64,000 bases of DNA from Pseudomonadota bacterium (GTDB lineage Bacteria; Pseudomonadota; Alphaproteobacteria; Rhizobiales; Beijerinckiaceae): positions 164,964 through 228,963 of the forward strand of contig JAJXWB010000002.1 of NCBI GenBank assembly GCA_021781815.1, read 5' to 3'. The translations under genes and the position numbers were made by a program. Below the pieces are notes generated by a model. That model ran no database searches, was not told where the DNA came from, and saw only the letters and a list, made by a program, of their open reading frames with translations. Shown in pieces: positions 1-9,172 of this stretch. Numbering within the stretch: the first letter of the stretch is position 1; every line of letters starts with the position of its first letter.

Positions 1-60
1 CGGCGTCGAAGGGGCCGACGGCCGTCACTTCTGTTCTGTCGCCTGGCGCCGGCGGCCTTG

Positions 61-465
61 TCATCCTGCTCTTTCCCCGGCTGTCGCGACCAGGCGCATG
101 ACGCTGCGCATGGTCAACGCGACCGCTCCGTCCATCTCCGTCGCGCGCGCGACGATGACGAGCCTTGCGGGCGCCGCTTCCCGTTGGACCAACGCCGACA
201 GGGTATAGCAGCCTCCTGCGCGCAATGGGCGGTCATAATCGAAGGACTGGCTCTCATGAACCGCCAGATGGTCAGGACCGATCGCCGCGCGCAGCGCCTC
301 CTTCAGTTGTGGCGTCGACAGCCAGGACGCCGGAAATGTCGCCGATGGCGTCAACCCTCCAGCGCCTGTGGCCGCCGCGAAGGCCGCGATCGCGGCCGGA
401 TCGGCTGCAACCTCGAATGGACCGAGGGCGAGCGCCTCCGCCGGAACTGGCCGCTGGTCGGACAT
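61..465 (-). CDS. Hypothetical protein, possibly a hotdog/FabZ- or MaoC-like dehydratase partner of the adjacent ketosynthase
   Basis: 134-aa segment (MSDQRPVPAEALALGPFEVA...) of the 61..822 ORF, starting 8 bp after the fabF-like stop; operonic position; weak family resemblance. Confidence 0.5.
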   Translation of the reverse strand: MSDQRPVPAEALALGPFEVAADPAAIAAFAAATGAGGLTPSATFPASWLSTPQLKEALRAAIGPDHLAVHESQSFDYDRPLRAGGCYTLSALVQREAAPARLVIVARATEMDGAVALTMRSVMRLVATAGERAG

Positions 466-472
466 GAGGCTC

Positions 473-1690
473 TCAGTTCGCCGCTTGGACGATGAGCGAA
501 GCATTGACGCCGCCGAACGCAAAGGAATTGGACATTGCGGTGCGGATGCGAACCTTGCGTGCGACATTGGGCACGCAATCGACCGGACATTTGGGATCGG
601 GTTCGAGGAAATTGATCGTGGGCGGCGCCACGCCATTGCGCAATGCGCCGATCGTGCAGATGAGTTCGAGCGCCCCCGCGGCGCCAAGGCCGTGGCCATG
701 CACCGGCTTGGTGGAGGATACCGGCAGCGAAGCGAGGCGCTCGCCAAAAATCCGACCCAGGGCCTCGGCTTCGGTCGGATCGTTGAGCGCGGTCGCAGTC
801 CCGTGCGCATTGACGTAATCAATTGAGTCCGCAGGGATTGCTGCGTCCTGGATCGCGCGTCGCATCGCCAGCGTGGCGCCGTCGGCGTCTGGCCGGATTG
901 GGTCGTGCGCGTCGGCGGATGTGCCGTAGCCTGTCAGACGGCACACGACAGGCGCGCCGCGAGCGGCCGCGGCCTCGGCGGTCTCCAGGATGAAGATGGC
1001 CGCGCCGTCGCCGATGCTCATGCCGTTGCGTCCCTTGGAGAACGGCCGGCATTTGTCGGGTGTCAGCACACGCAGGCCCTCCCAGGTCAACTGGGTGCCG
1101 ACTGACAGGCTGCCCTCGGCGCCGCCGACAATCGCCCGCTCGGCCATGCCTGAGCGCACCATTTGCATGCCCATGCCGATCGCCTGGCTCGCCGACGAGC
1201 AGGCGCTCGCCACCGCGAACACCGGGCCATGCGCGTCGAAACGGATGCTGAGCATCGAGGGGCCTGCGCTGGCGATCAGCTTGGGGATCGCCAGGATTTC
1301 AGGTTTGACGCCCTTGGCGTAGAGATCGAAAAGACCATCGTCGACGGTGCGTATGCCGCCAATGCCGGTGCCGAGGATGACCGCGCAATCGGGACCGCCG
1401 ACCGCTTCGCGGGTCAGGCCGGCTTCGCGCACGGCCTCGTCGGCGGCGACGATCGCGTATTGTGCGAAAGGGTCGCAATACATCAGCGTCGATCGCTCGA
1501 TAAGAGCGGACGCCTGGAAGCCCGGAACCTGCGCGCCGATCTTGATGCGGCCCGGATACTCGCGCGCGAACTCCAGGGGACGAATGGCGCTTCGCCCGTC
1601 GCGCGCGGCCTCCCAGAGCGACATCCACCCGACGCCGGCGCCGGACACGGCGCCCATGCCGGTGATGACGACCTGCCTGGCAGCCGTCAT
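473..1690 (-). CDS. Beta-ketoacyl-ACP synthase (FabF/KAS II-like)
   Basis: 405 aa; catalytic Cys in VASACSSASQAIG, His in NAHGTATALNDPTEAEAL, His in STKPVHGHGLGAAGALE; C-terminal NSFAFGGVNASL. Confidence 0.93.
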   Translation of the reverse strand: MTAARQVVITGMGAVSGAGVGWMSLWEAARDGRSAIRPLEFAREYPGRIKIGAQVPGFQASALIERSTLMYCDPFAQYAIVAADEAVREAGLTREAVGGPDCAVILGTGIGGIRTVDDGLFDLYAKGVKPEILAIPKLIASAGPSMLSIRFDAHGPVFAVASACSSASQAIGMGMQMVRSGMAERAIVGGAEGSLSVGTQLTWEGLRVLTPDKCRPFSKGRNGMSIGDGAAIFILETAEAAAARGAPVVCRLTGYGTSADAHDPIRPDADGATLAMRRAIQDAAIPADSIDYVNAHGTATALNDPTEAEALGRIFGERLASLPVSSTKPVHGHGLGAAGALELICTIGALRNGVAPPTINFLEPDPKCPVDCVPNVARKVRIRTAMSNSFAFGGVNASLIVQAAN

Positions 1691-1960
1691 TCAGCTCTTC
1701 TCTTTCTGGATGTGCGCTGCGAGCGCCTCGACCAGATCCTGAACGGTCTTTGCTTCCTGGAACGAACCGTCCATGGGGATATAGACGTCGAACTTCTCTT
1801 CGATCGCCGTCAGGATCATGACGATGTCGATCGATTTCAGATCGAGGCTTTCGATGGTCGCGTCCGGTTTCACCCGGTCCCGCTCCACCATGCCTTCCTT
1901 GCAGATAACGTCGACGATATCGTCGAACAGCTTGGCCTTGTCGTTGGCGACGGAGTCCAC
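1691..1960 (-). CDS. Acyl carrier protein
   Basis: 89 aa, acidic ACP fold pattern; phosphopantetheine site region ESLDLKSIDIVMIL; abuts the ketosynthase gene. Confidence 0.88.
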   Translation of the reverse strand: MDSVANDKAKLFDDIVDVICKEGMVERDRVKPDATIESLDLKSIDIVMILTAIEEKFDVYIPMDGSFQEAKTVQDLVEALAAHIQKEKS

Positions 1961-2272
1961 GCATACCCCCGTTTGTCGGTGGTCGGAACGCCGCGCGAGG
2001 CTTTTGGGCCGGCGACGCGACGATAGGCGACGCCCGGTCGAAACCGGGCAAACGGCGATCTGGGATCGCGCGGGACTTGGTTACGGCAGACGCGGTCGGA
2101 AATAAAGCCTTTTCGACGCCCGGTCGTGCGGCATTGACGCGGCCGGCCGGAACTGGTCTACACGGCGCGGCCGGAGAATGACGGCTGTGGCGGGCCGGCG
2201 CACGGAGCCGGCGGGCCGGCGTCGGTTCGGCGTGTCGATCGCCAAACCAGAGATATCAGGCCGGGACAGGCA

Positions 2273-3070
2273 ATGACGCTTATCGAGCCCTTCGAACGGG
2301 CGTGGCATCATCGCGAACTCATCCGCGCGGTCGTGCGCCGCGAGCTGACGTCGCGTTTTCGTGAATCGCTGCTTGGATGGGTGTGGGCGATCTTTGCTCC
2401 GCTCGCCATGCTGCTCGCCTATACGACGATCTTCTCGATCGCGGCGCCGGCTGTCGCCAAGGGCGTCAGCATCGTTGACTACGCCGCGGCGAGCTTCTGC
2501 GGGCTCATCCTGTTCAATGTCTTCGCCGAGCTGATGGCGCGCGCCCCCACGTTGCTGCACGAGCACGCACAGTTCATCAAGAAATCGATCTTCCCGTCGG
2601 AGACGATCGCCTGGACCTCGACGATCCGCGCCATGGTCTATGGCTCGATCAGCTTCGGCACGCTGCTTGCCGTGCGCCTGATCACGGTCCATTCGATCCC
2701 CTGGACCGCCCTGCTCACGCCGATCGTCGTGATTCCCTTCGCGCTTCTGATGCTCGGCACGAGCTGGTTCCTCATGGCGCTGGGCGCCTTCACGCGCGAC
2801 GTGTCGCATCTCATGGTGTCGATCGTCCCGCTCTTGATGTTCGGTACGCCTGTGTTCTTCTCGATCGAGCAATTGCCCGCGAATTTCCAACCCTGGGTCC
2901 GGCTCAATCTGGTCGGCGATTTCATAGGCATGCTGCGCGATCTCGTGATCTACGCGCGGCTGCCCGATCCGCTGCTGTACGCCGCCTGCTGCATCGCATC
3001 CTATGCGGTGTTCCTGTTCGGTTATCGCTTTTTCAACGAATACAAGACGGTCATCGTCGATGTCATCTGA
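2273..3070 (+). CDS. ABC-2 type polysaccharide/O-antigen export permease (Wzm/KpsM-like)
   Basis: 265 aa, multiple TM segments, N-term RAVVRRELTSRFRESLLGWVWAIFAPLAMLLAYTTIF typical of the family; followed by its ATPase. Confidence 0.88.
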   Translation: MTLIEPFERAWHHRELIRAVVRRELTSRFRESLLGWVWAIFAPLAMLLAYTTIFSIAAPAVAKGVSIVDYAAASFCGLILFNVFAELMARAPTLLHEHAQFIKKSIFPSETIAWTSTIRAMVYGSISFGTLLAVRLITVHSIPWTALLTPIVVIPFALLMLGTSWFLMALGAFTRDVSHLMVSIVPLLMFGTPVFFSIEQLPANFQPWVRLNLVGDFIGMLRDLVIYARLPDPLLYAACCIASYAVFLFGYRFFNEYKTVIVDVI

Positions 3071-3818
3071 TGTGGCGGTCGCCTGCCGCAACGCGGGTAA
3101 GGCCTTCCAGCTCTATATGCGCCGCAACGACCAGCTCATGCAGGCGCTGTTCGGCTGGGCGAAAACCTTCTACCGGGAGCACTGGGTGCTCGCCGACGTG
3201 TCCTTCGAGGTCAAGAAGGGCGAGTGCGTCGGCATCATCGGACGCAATGGCGCGGGCAAGACGACCTTGCTCCAGATCCTCTGCGGCATAACGCGGCCGA
3301 CGCGCGGCAGCGTAGAGATCAGCGGGCGCATCGCCCCCATTCTGGCGCTCGGGGCCGGCTTCGACGGCACTTTGACGGGCCGCGAGAACGCCATCATCGG
3401 CGGCGCCATCCTCGGGCTGAAGCGCAGCGAAATCATCGCGAAACTCGACGCGATCGCCGATTTCGCCGAAATCGGCATGTTCTTCGATCAGCCCATGAAG
3501 CTCTATTCGAGCGGCATGGTGGCGCGCCTTGCCTTTGCGATCTGCGCGCACGTCGATGCCGACATTCTCATCGTGGACGAGGCGTTGTCGGTCGGCGACG
3601 AGGCCTTCGCGCAGAAATGCGAAAATTTCATCGCCGATTTTTCCAGGCGCGGCACCATCCTTGTCGTGTCGCACGGGCTCGACTACCTGAAGACGCTGTG
3701 CAACCGCGTGATCTGGATCGACGCCGGAGCGGTGCGCGAGATCGGCGATCCGAACAAGGTGATTCCGAACTATATCGCGACCGTGCGCAAGGACGCAGAG
3801 GACGAGGCGGCGGCCTGA
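3060..3818 (+). CDS. ABC transporter ATP-binding protein (Wzt/KpsT-like polysaccharide exporter)
   Basis: Walker A GRNGAGKTTLL, signature LYSSGMVARLAF, Walker B ILIVDEALSVGD; internal ATG at 3060 overlaps the permease stop. Confidence 0.9.
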   Translation: MSSDVAVACRNAGKAFQLYMRRNDQLMQALFGWAKTFYREHWVLADVSFEVKKGECVGIIGRNGAGKTTLLQILCGITRPTRGSVEISGRIAPILALGAGFDGTLTGRENAIIGGAILGLKRSEIIAKLDAIADFAEIGMFFDQPMKLYSSGMVARLAFAICAHVDADILIVDEALSVGDEAFAQKCENFIADFSRRGTILVVSHGLDYLKTLCNRVIWIDAGAVREIGDPNKVIPNYIATVRKDAEDEAAA

Positions 3819-3833
3819 GCCCCACGGCCGCGG

Positions 3834-4226
3834 TCAGTCGCCGCGATCTGGCGGCGGCACAATGTCGAGCGCGCGCAATTCCGCGCTGCTGAACGTCCGC
3901 GACCTCGTGAGAAAGCGCCACTCCGTGCCATTCTCCAGCGAGAACATGCCGCCCCGGCCCGGAACGACGTCGATCGTCAACTGGGTATGGCGCCAGACCC
4001 CGAATTGCTGCGCGCTGATGTAGACGGGCGCGCCGGCGATCTCGCCCAGCTTCACGTCATGGTCGCCGACGATGAAATCGGTCTGTTGGTAGCACATGGG
4101 CGAGGAGCCGTCGCAGCATCCGCCGGACTGATGGAAAAGGACGGGGCCGTACTGCTGCTGCAACCGGAAGATCAGGTCGAGCGCCGCGGGGGTCGCCGTG
4201 ACGCGCCGGGGCTTGTCTGCGCCCAT
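3834..4226 (-). CDS. DUF779 family protein
   Basis: 130 aa, RVTATPAALDLIFRLQQQYGPVLFHQSGGCCDGSSPMCY; downstream of an aldehyde dehydrogenase, the usual context. Confidence 0.88.
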   Translation of the reverse strand: MGADKPRRVTATPAALDLIFRLQQQYGPVLFHQSGGCCDGSSPMCYQQTDFIVGDHDVKLGEIAGAPVYISAQQFGVWRHTQLTIDVVPGRGGMFSLENGTEWRFLTRSRTFSSAELRALDIVPPPDRGD

Positions 4227-4326
4227 ATTTCGCCTCGCATCGCCAGTGGAGCGCCGAAGGCCCGGCGCAGCCGCCGAAAGGCCGCCGCGCCGGGAGGTTG
4301 CCCGTGGGAGACCCGGGCGTTCCGCG

Positions 4327-5844
4327 TCAGAAGAAGCCGAGCTTCTTCGGCGAGTAGCTCACCAGCATGTTCTTGGTCTGCTGATAGTGATCGAGCATCA
4401 TCTTGTGCGTCTCGCGCCCGATGCCGGACTGCTTGTAGCCGCCGAAGGCGGCGTGCGCCGGATAGGCGTGATAGCAGTTTGTCCACACGCGGCCGGCCTG
4501 GATCGCGCGGCCGAAGCGGTAGCAGCGGTTGGCGTCGCGGCTCCACACGCCGGCGCCCAGCCCGTAGAGCGTGTCATTGGCGATTGCGAGCGCGTCAGCG
4601 TCGTCCTTGAACGTCGTCACGGACACGACCGGACCGAAAATCTCCTCCTGGAAGACCCGCATCTTGTTGTGACCCTTGAACACGGTGGGCTTGACGTAGA
4701 AGCCGCCGGCCAGGTCGCCAGGGAGCATATTGCGCTCGCCGCCGGTCAGCACCTGTGCGCCTTCCTGCCTGCCGATGTCGAGATAGCTGAGGATCTTTTC
4801 GAGCTGCTCGGTGGAGGCCTGCGCGCCGATCATCGTCGACATTTCGAGCGGATTGCCCTGCACGATCGCGTTCACGCGCGGAATCACGCGCTCCATGAAT
4901 TTCTCGTAGATCGATTCATGGACGAGCGCGCGGCTCGGACAGGTGCAGACCTCGCCCTGATTGACCGCGAACATGACGAAGCCTTCGACCGCCTTGTCGA
5001 AATAGTCGTCGTCCTCGGCGGCGACGTCCTGGAAGAAGATGTTCGGCGACTTGCCGCCGAGTTCCAGAGTTACGGGGATGAGGTTCTGACTCGCGTATTG
5101 CATGATGAGCCGGCCGGTCGTGGTCTCGCCGGTGAAGGCGATCTTGGCGATGCGCGGCGAGGAGGCGAGCGGCTTGCCAGCTTCGAGCCCGAAGCCGTTG
5201 ACGATGTTGAGAACGCCGGCAGGCAGCAGGTCGGCGATCAACTCGGCGAGCACGAGCACGCTCGCCGGCGTCTGTTCCGCGGGCTTCAGGACGACGCAAT
5301 TTCCGGCGCCGAGCGCCGGCGCGAGTTTCCAGACTGCCATCAGGATCGGGAAGTTCCACGGAATGATCTGCCCGACCACGCCGAGCGGCTCATGAAAGTG
5401 ATAGGCGATCGTGTCGTGATCGATTTCGCCGATCGAGCCTTCCTGTGCGCGGATGCAGCCCGCAAAATAGCGGAAATGGTCGATCGCCAGCGGGATGTCG
5501 ACGAGGCTCGACTCCCGGATCGGTTTGCCATTGTCCCAGGTTTCGGCCCGCGCCAGCAGATCGAGGTTCGTTTCCATCCGGTCGGCGATCTTGTTCAGAA
5601 TGTTGGCGCGCTCGGCCGGGCTTGTGCGCCCCCAGGCGTCCTTGGCGGCATGCGCCGCATCGAGAGCCGCCTCGATGTCGTGAGCGTCCGACCGCGCGAC
5701 CTCGCACAGAACCTGGCCGTTCACGGGCGAGACATTGTCGAAATACCTGCCGTTGATCGGCTCGGCCCAGCGACCGTTGATGAAATTGCCATAGCGCGGC
5801 TTGAATGGCGCGGCTGACATGCGAGCGAATTCCGGCTTGTTCAT
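4327..5844 (-). CDS. NAD-dependent aldehyde dehydrogenase (ExaC/AldB-like)
   Basis: [26 protein letters not shown]...; [25 protein letters not shown] catalytic Cys, [15 protein letters not shown]-like GAGGAAT before ATG at 5844. Confidence 0.93.
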   Translation of the reverse strand: MNKPEFARMSAAPFKPRYGNFINGRWAEPINGRYFDNVSPVNGQVLCEVARSDAHDIEAALDAAHAAKDAWGRTSPAERANILNKIADRMETNLDLLARAETWDNGKPIRESSLVDIPLAIDHFRYFAGCIRAQEGSIGEIDHDTIAYHFHEPLGVVGQIIPWNFPILMAVWKLAPALGAGNCVVLKPAEQTPASVLVLAELIADLLPAGVLNIVNGFGLEAGKPLASSPRIAKIAFTGETTTGRLIMQYASQNLIPVTLELGGKSPNIFFQDVAAEDDDYFDKAVEGFVMFAVNQGEVCTCPSRALVHESIYEKFMERVIPRVNAIVQGNPLEMSTMIGAQASTEQLEKILSYLDIGRQEGAQVLTGGERNMLPGDLAGGFYVKPTVFKGHNKMRVFQEEIFGPVVSVTTFKDDADALAIANDTLYGLGAGVWSRDANRCYRFGRAIQAGRVWTNCYHAYPAHAAFGGYKQSGIGRETHKMMLDHYQQTKNMLVSYSPKKLGFF

Positions 5845-5939
5845 CGATTCCTCCTGAGTGCGCGTCTTTGCTGCGCGCGTCGGACATTCGCCGCATCGGG
5901 CGCCGCTGTCAGGATGGAGGCTGGATTTTCGGGAGCGGA

Positions 5940-5961
5940 TGTGTCGCAAGGTTGCGACACA
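5940..5961. promoter_or_regulatory. Perfect 22-bp palindrome TGTGTCGCAA-GG-TTGCGACACA, candidate operator for the AcoR-like regulator
   Basis: 10-bp arms are exact reverse complements with a 2-bp centre; about 95 bp upstream of the aldehyde dehydrogenase start. Confidence 0.7.
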
Positions 5962-5977
5962 TCGGGACCAGGACGCT

Positions 5978-6973
5978 TCAGGTGGCGCGATCGAGGCCGA
6001 AGCGGGTGAGTTTGCGATGCATGGTCGCCCGGCTGACGCCGAGCAGGCGGGCGGCGGCCGAGACATTGCCGCGCGCTCGCGACAGCGCGCGTCGCACCGC
6101 GCCACGCTCGGCCGCAATCAGATCCTCCGCCGGCGCCCCCGCCGCGCCGTCCAGCAAATCCGAGGCGGGGAGGGGCCGCGCCAGACGTTCGTCGGTCAAT
6201 CCATACGCCAGCCGCGCCGCACGGTTGGCGCCAGCGACGAGATCCTCGCGATCGACCGCCAGAAGCCCGCCGCCGCCGCCGACGACGATGCGCGCATCGC
6301 GGTACGCTTCGCGGAAATACGCGGTCTCGATCCTTTGCGCGGCGTCCATGGTCGCGACGGAAACCAGTTTCAGCATGGCGGGAGTGAGGTCCGAGCGCCC
6401 GGTTGACACGTCCAACGCTGCGCAGAGGCGACCTTGTGCGTCCCAGATCGGCGCGGCCGTGCAACTCAGCGCGATGTTGCGCGTCAGGAAATGCTGGTCG
6501 CGGTGTATGGTCAGCGCCCGCCCTTCCGTCAGGCAGGCGCCGACGCCATTGGTGCCCTCGCTCGCCTCGCTCCAGACCATACCGGTCCATAGTCCGAGTC
6601 TGCGGAAGTCCGCATCGTCGCCCGCCACGCCGCGCCGGTCGAGCGGGATGCCGTCGCGGTCGGTCAACAGGACGCAACAGCCCGCCTCGCCGACAGACTG
6701 GAACAGGCGATCGAGCGTTGTGTGCGCGAGACGGACCAGCAATTCCATGCGCTGGAACGCGGTGTCGAACTCATGCTGGTCGAGCCGGCGCGGCGGTCGC
6801 CGATCCTCAGGGTTGAGGCCGTATTTCGTCGCCGACCGCGACCACGACGCGACGATCGCCGATTGCGCGGCGGACGCCCCGTCTCTTAGCGCCGCGTAGA
6901 CGCGCTCGGCGTGATGCGTCCTGCAATTTTCGCCCATCCGGACACCTGGTTGAATCCCCTCTGGCATCCGCAT
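5978..6973 (-). CDS. AcoR-like transcriptional regulator (GAF/PAS sensor + Fis-type HTH, no AAA+ domain)
   Basis: 331 aa; [35 protein letters not shown] segment; C-term [21 protein letters not shown] Fis HTH; no Walker A/GAFTGA motif. Confidence 0.85.
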   Translation of the reverse strand: MRMPEGIQPGVRMGENCRTHHAERVYAALRDGASAAQSAIVASWSRSATKYGLNPEDRRPPRRLDQHEFDTAFQRMELLVRLAHTTLDRLFQSVGEAGCCVLLTDRDGIPLDRRGVAGDDADFRRLGLWTGMVWSEASEGTNGVGACLTEGRALTIHRDQHFLTRNIALSCTAAPIWDAQGRLCAALDVSTGRSDLTPAMLKLVSVATMDAAQRIETAYFREAYRDARIVVGGGGGLLAVDREDLVAGANRAARLAYGLTDERLARPLPASDLLDGAAGAPAEDLIAAERGAVRRALSRARGNVSAAARLLGVSRATMHRKLTRFGLDRAT

Positions 6974-7117
6974 TCCTTATCCGGGGCCGCGCGCGCGAAT
7001 GGAGCGCAGGCGACGCGATACGACGCGGTTGATCGCATCGTCCGCGCGCCACGAACAAAATCAATTGGACTTACGGTCAGGCCGGTCCGGGCGTCTTGGG
7101 GACGAAGCCCGGTTCCG

Positions 7118-8272
7118 TCAGATCCGTGCGACGGTCAAAGTCGCCTGCCGATGGCGGGCGCCGGCTTCTCCGCGCTGCTGGCGCTGGATGAGAAACGCGC
7201 CGGTGGCGATTTCGCCCAGCACGAGCGCCACGACGAGGATAGCAAAGGCGGGATTGACGCGGATCAGCGCTTCCGCTGCGATCAGAACGCCGATGTGAAC
7301 CGCGGGCAGCACGGCGATGATGGCGCTCGCCGCAACCGATCGGCGTCCCGTGGCGCTGGCGACATTCAGCACCAGTCCGATTCCGAGCAGCGTATGGGCG
7401 AGCGCGAGGAGCGGAATGGCGAAACGCTTGACTGCTTCCGACGCCCACGCCGCAAAAATCTGCCGGTCGTAAATGGCGAATTTCGCATAGTCGATGAATT
7501 CGAACATGGGCAGTTCGAACACGCCCCGCCACGCGCGCGGCGGCAGTCCTTTTGAGCCCTGCATCGGCAGCGAGATCGCATATTCGTCGAAATCCGACAC
7601 GCGGACACGAGCGCCGCCGTCCGGGCGGCTCTGGATTTGCCCACGGCTGAGCACCATCACGACGTTCGAGTCGTTGCGGCGGAATTCGGCCTTGTCCGCG
7701 GTGATCGTCTCCTCGGTCTTCTTCTCTTCGGAATATTGGCGAATGAAGACATTGGCGGCGATGTCCGGCGTATCCCAGCGTTCGAAATAGACGGTGCGCT
7801 TGCCGTCTTCGAACGTATAGAACTGGCCGGGCTCAAGCATGCGGTGATTGAGCGAGTGCCGGATGACGTTGAGCACGTCATGCATGGTGCCCACGTATTT
7901 TGGCGCGAGCCAGCACGAGCAGAGATAGCCGAACGCTGTCGCGCCGAGCGCGCAGATGATCGCCGGCCGCGCGATCGCCCATGTCGACAGGCGCAGCGAA
8001 TAGAGGACGGCGATCATGCCTTCCGAAGCCATACGCGAAAATTCGAGCGCGGCGGCGACGCCGAACGCCATTGGCAGCGCGATATAGGTGACAGTCGGCA
8101 GCGTGCCGATCAGCGCCGGGGCGACCAGGCCGCCGCGCATGGCCGCTGGAGGCAATTGATGGAACAGCGCCGACATGACGACCGGGATCGTTAGCGCGAT
8201 CTGCACGACCAGCGCGCCGGCGAGCACGCGCTTGCCGAGATAGATCGAGAGCAGTTTCGGAGTCGAGTCCAT
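7118..8272 (-). CDS. LptF/LptG (YjgP/YjgQ) family permease
   Basis: 384 aa, N- and C-terminal TM blocks flanking a periplasmic domain; LSIYLGKRVLAGALVVQIAL... Confidence 0.75.
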   Translation of the reverse strand: MDSTPKLLSIYLGKRVLAGALVVQIALTIPVVMSALFHQLPPAAMRGGLVAPALIGTLPTVTYIALPMAFGVAAALEFSRMASEGMIAVLYSLRLSTWAIARPAIICALGATAFGYLCSCWLAPKYVGTMHDVLNVIRHSLNHRMLEPGQFYTFEDGKRTVYFERWDTPDIAANVFIRQYSEEKKTEETITADKAEFRRNDSNVVMVLSRGQIQSRPDGGARVRVSDFDEYAISLPMQGSKGLPPRAWRGVFELPMFEFIDYAKFAIYDRQIFAAWASEAVKRFAIPLLALAHTLLGIGLVLNVASATGRRSVAASAIIAVLPAVHIGVLIAAEALIRVNPAFAILVVALVLGEIATGAFLIQRQQRGEAGARHRQATLTVARI

Positions 8273-8285
8273 CGTTGCGTCCGGA

Positions 8286-9140
8286 TCAGCGCCCGACCTT
8301 GGTCCAGGCGGCGCTCGACAGGTCGCGCCAGGCGTCGTCGAAGGCGAGTTTGCCGGGAAGACTCTGCAATCCCGCCCAATGGCAGAAATAGATCTCGCGT
8401 CCGGCCTGATCGAGCGGCGCGCCGTCCTTGAAGGTCACGCCGGCGGCCTTGTAGAAAGTCTCGTGTGAGGCGTGGGGAACGAGGTCGGACATCAGTCTGA
8501 TTTTCAGGTGGTTGCGGTGGCAGGTGAAATTGACCACCGGCTGCGCAAACAGCATGCCGCGCTTGCGCACCTTGTGGAACAGCTTGGCGTCGCGCGCCAT
8601 TGTATCCACGAACATGTCGAGATTCAGGATCTTGTTCGACGTGACGAAATAGCCGTCGTTGAACAGCATCGCGTCCTTGAGGTCGGGGTAGTCGTCTTTT
8701 TTCTTGTTATAGACGTACTCGAAGCTCGGCGAGGCGATGATGAAGTCGGTTTCCCCCTTCTTCAGGAGCCCGAACATCGGCGAGAAATCGCGGAACAGCA
8801 CGACATCGACGTCGACATAGACCACCTCGTCGAGCGGCAGGGCCAGCGATTGCAGCTTGCGCAGGCGCCGACGGTGACCGGGAAACAGCGGATAGAGGTC
8901 GGCCGCCAGCCTGTCGATTTCCTTCGCCACCTCCTCGACCATGGTCACGCCATAGGCCTTCGCGGCCTTGCGCGTGATCGCCAGATTGTCGTCGTAGGGG
9001 ATGAGATAAAGCGGGATATGGGCGTTGGTGCGCTTCCAGCTTTCCAGAAAGGGGAGAAGCCAGTCTGCGATCTTGTCATTGGCGACGATCGCCATACCGC
9101 GGCTCCGGCCGCCGGCCGCCGTTTGCGCTGGATTCGACAA
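8286..9140 (-). CDS. Putative nucleotide-diphospho-sugar transferase (glycosyltransferase)
   Basis: 284 aa; MAIVANDKIADWLLPFLESWKRTN...; LPLDEVVYVDVDVVLFRDFSPMF resembles a DXD motif. Confidence 0.7.
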   Translation of the reverse strand: MSNPAQTAAGGRSRGMAIVANDKIADWLLPFLESWKRTNAHIPLYLIPYDDNLAITRKAAKAYGVTMVEEVAKEIDRLAADLYPLFPGHRRRLRKLQSLALPLDEVVYVDVDVVLFRDFSPMFGLLKKGETDFIIASPSFEYVYNKKKDDYPDLKDAMLFNDGYFVTSNKILNLDMFVDTMARDAKLFHKVRKRGMLFAQPVVNFTCHRNHLKIRLMSDLVPHASHETFYKAAGVTFKDGAPLDQAGREIYFCHWAGLQSLPGKLAFDDAWRDLSSAAWTKVGR

Positions 9141-9172
9141 GCAAGAGTCCTTATGAAGTCGCGTCGGCCCAC

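Noticed and set aside
2032-2049. GCCCGGT-CGAA-ACCGGGC hairpin upstream of the ACP gene
   Set aside because: Short 7-bp arms, common by chance at this GC, no T tract or conserved context
4198-5817. 539-aa plus-strand ORF
   Set aside because: Antisense of the aldehyde dehydrogenase
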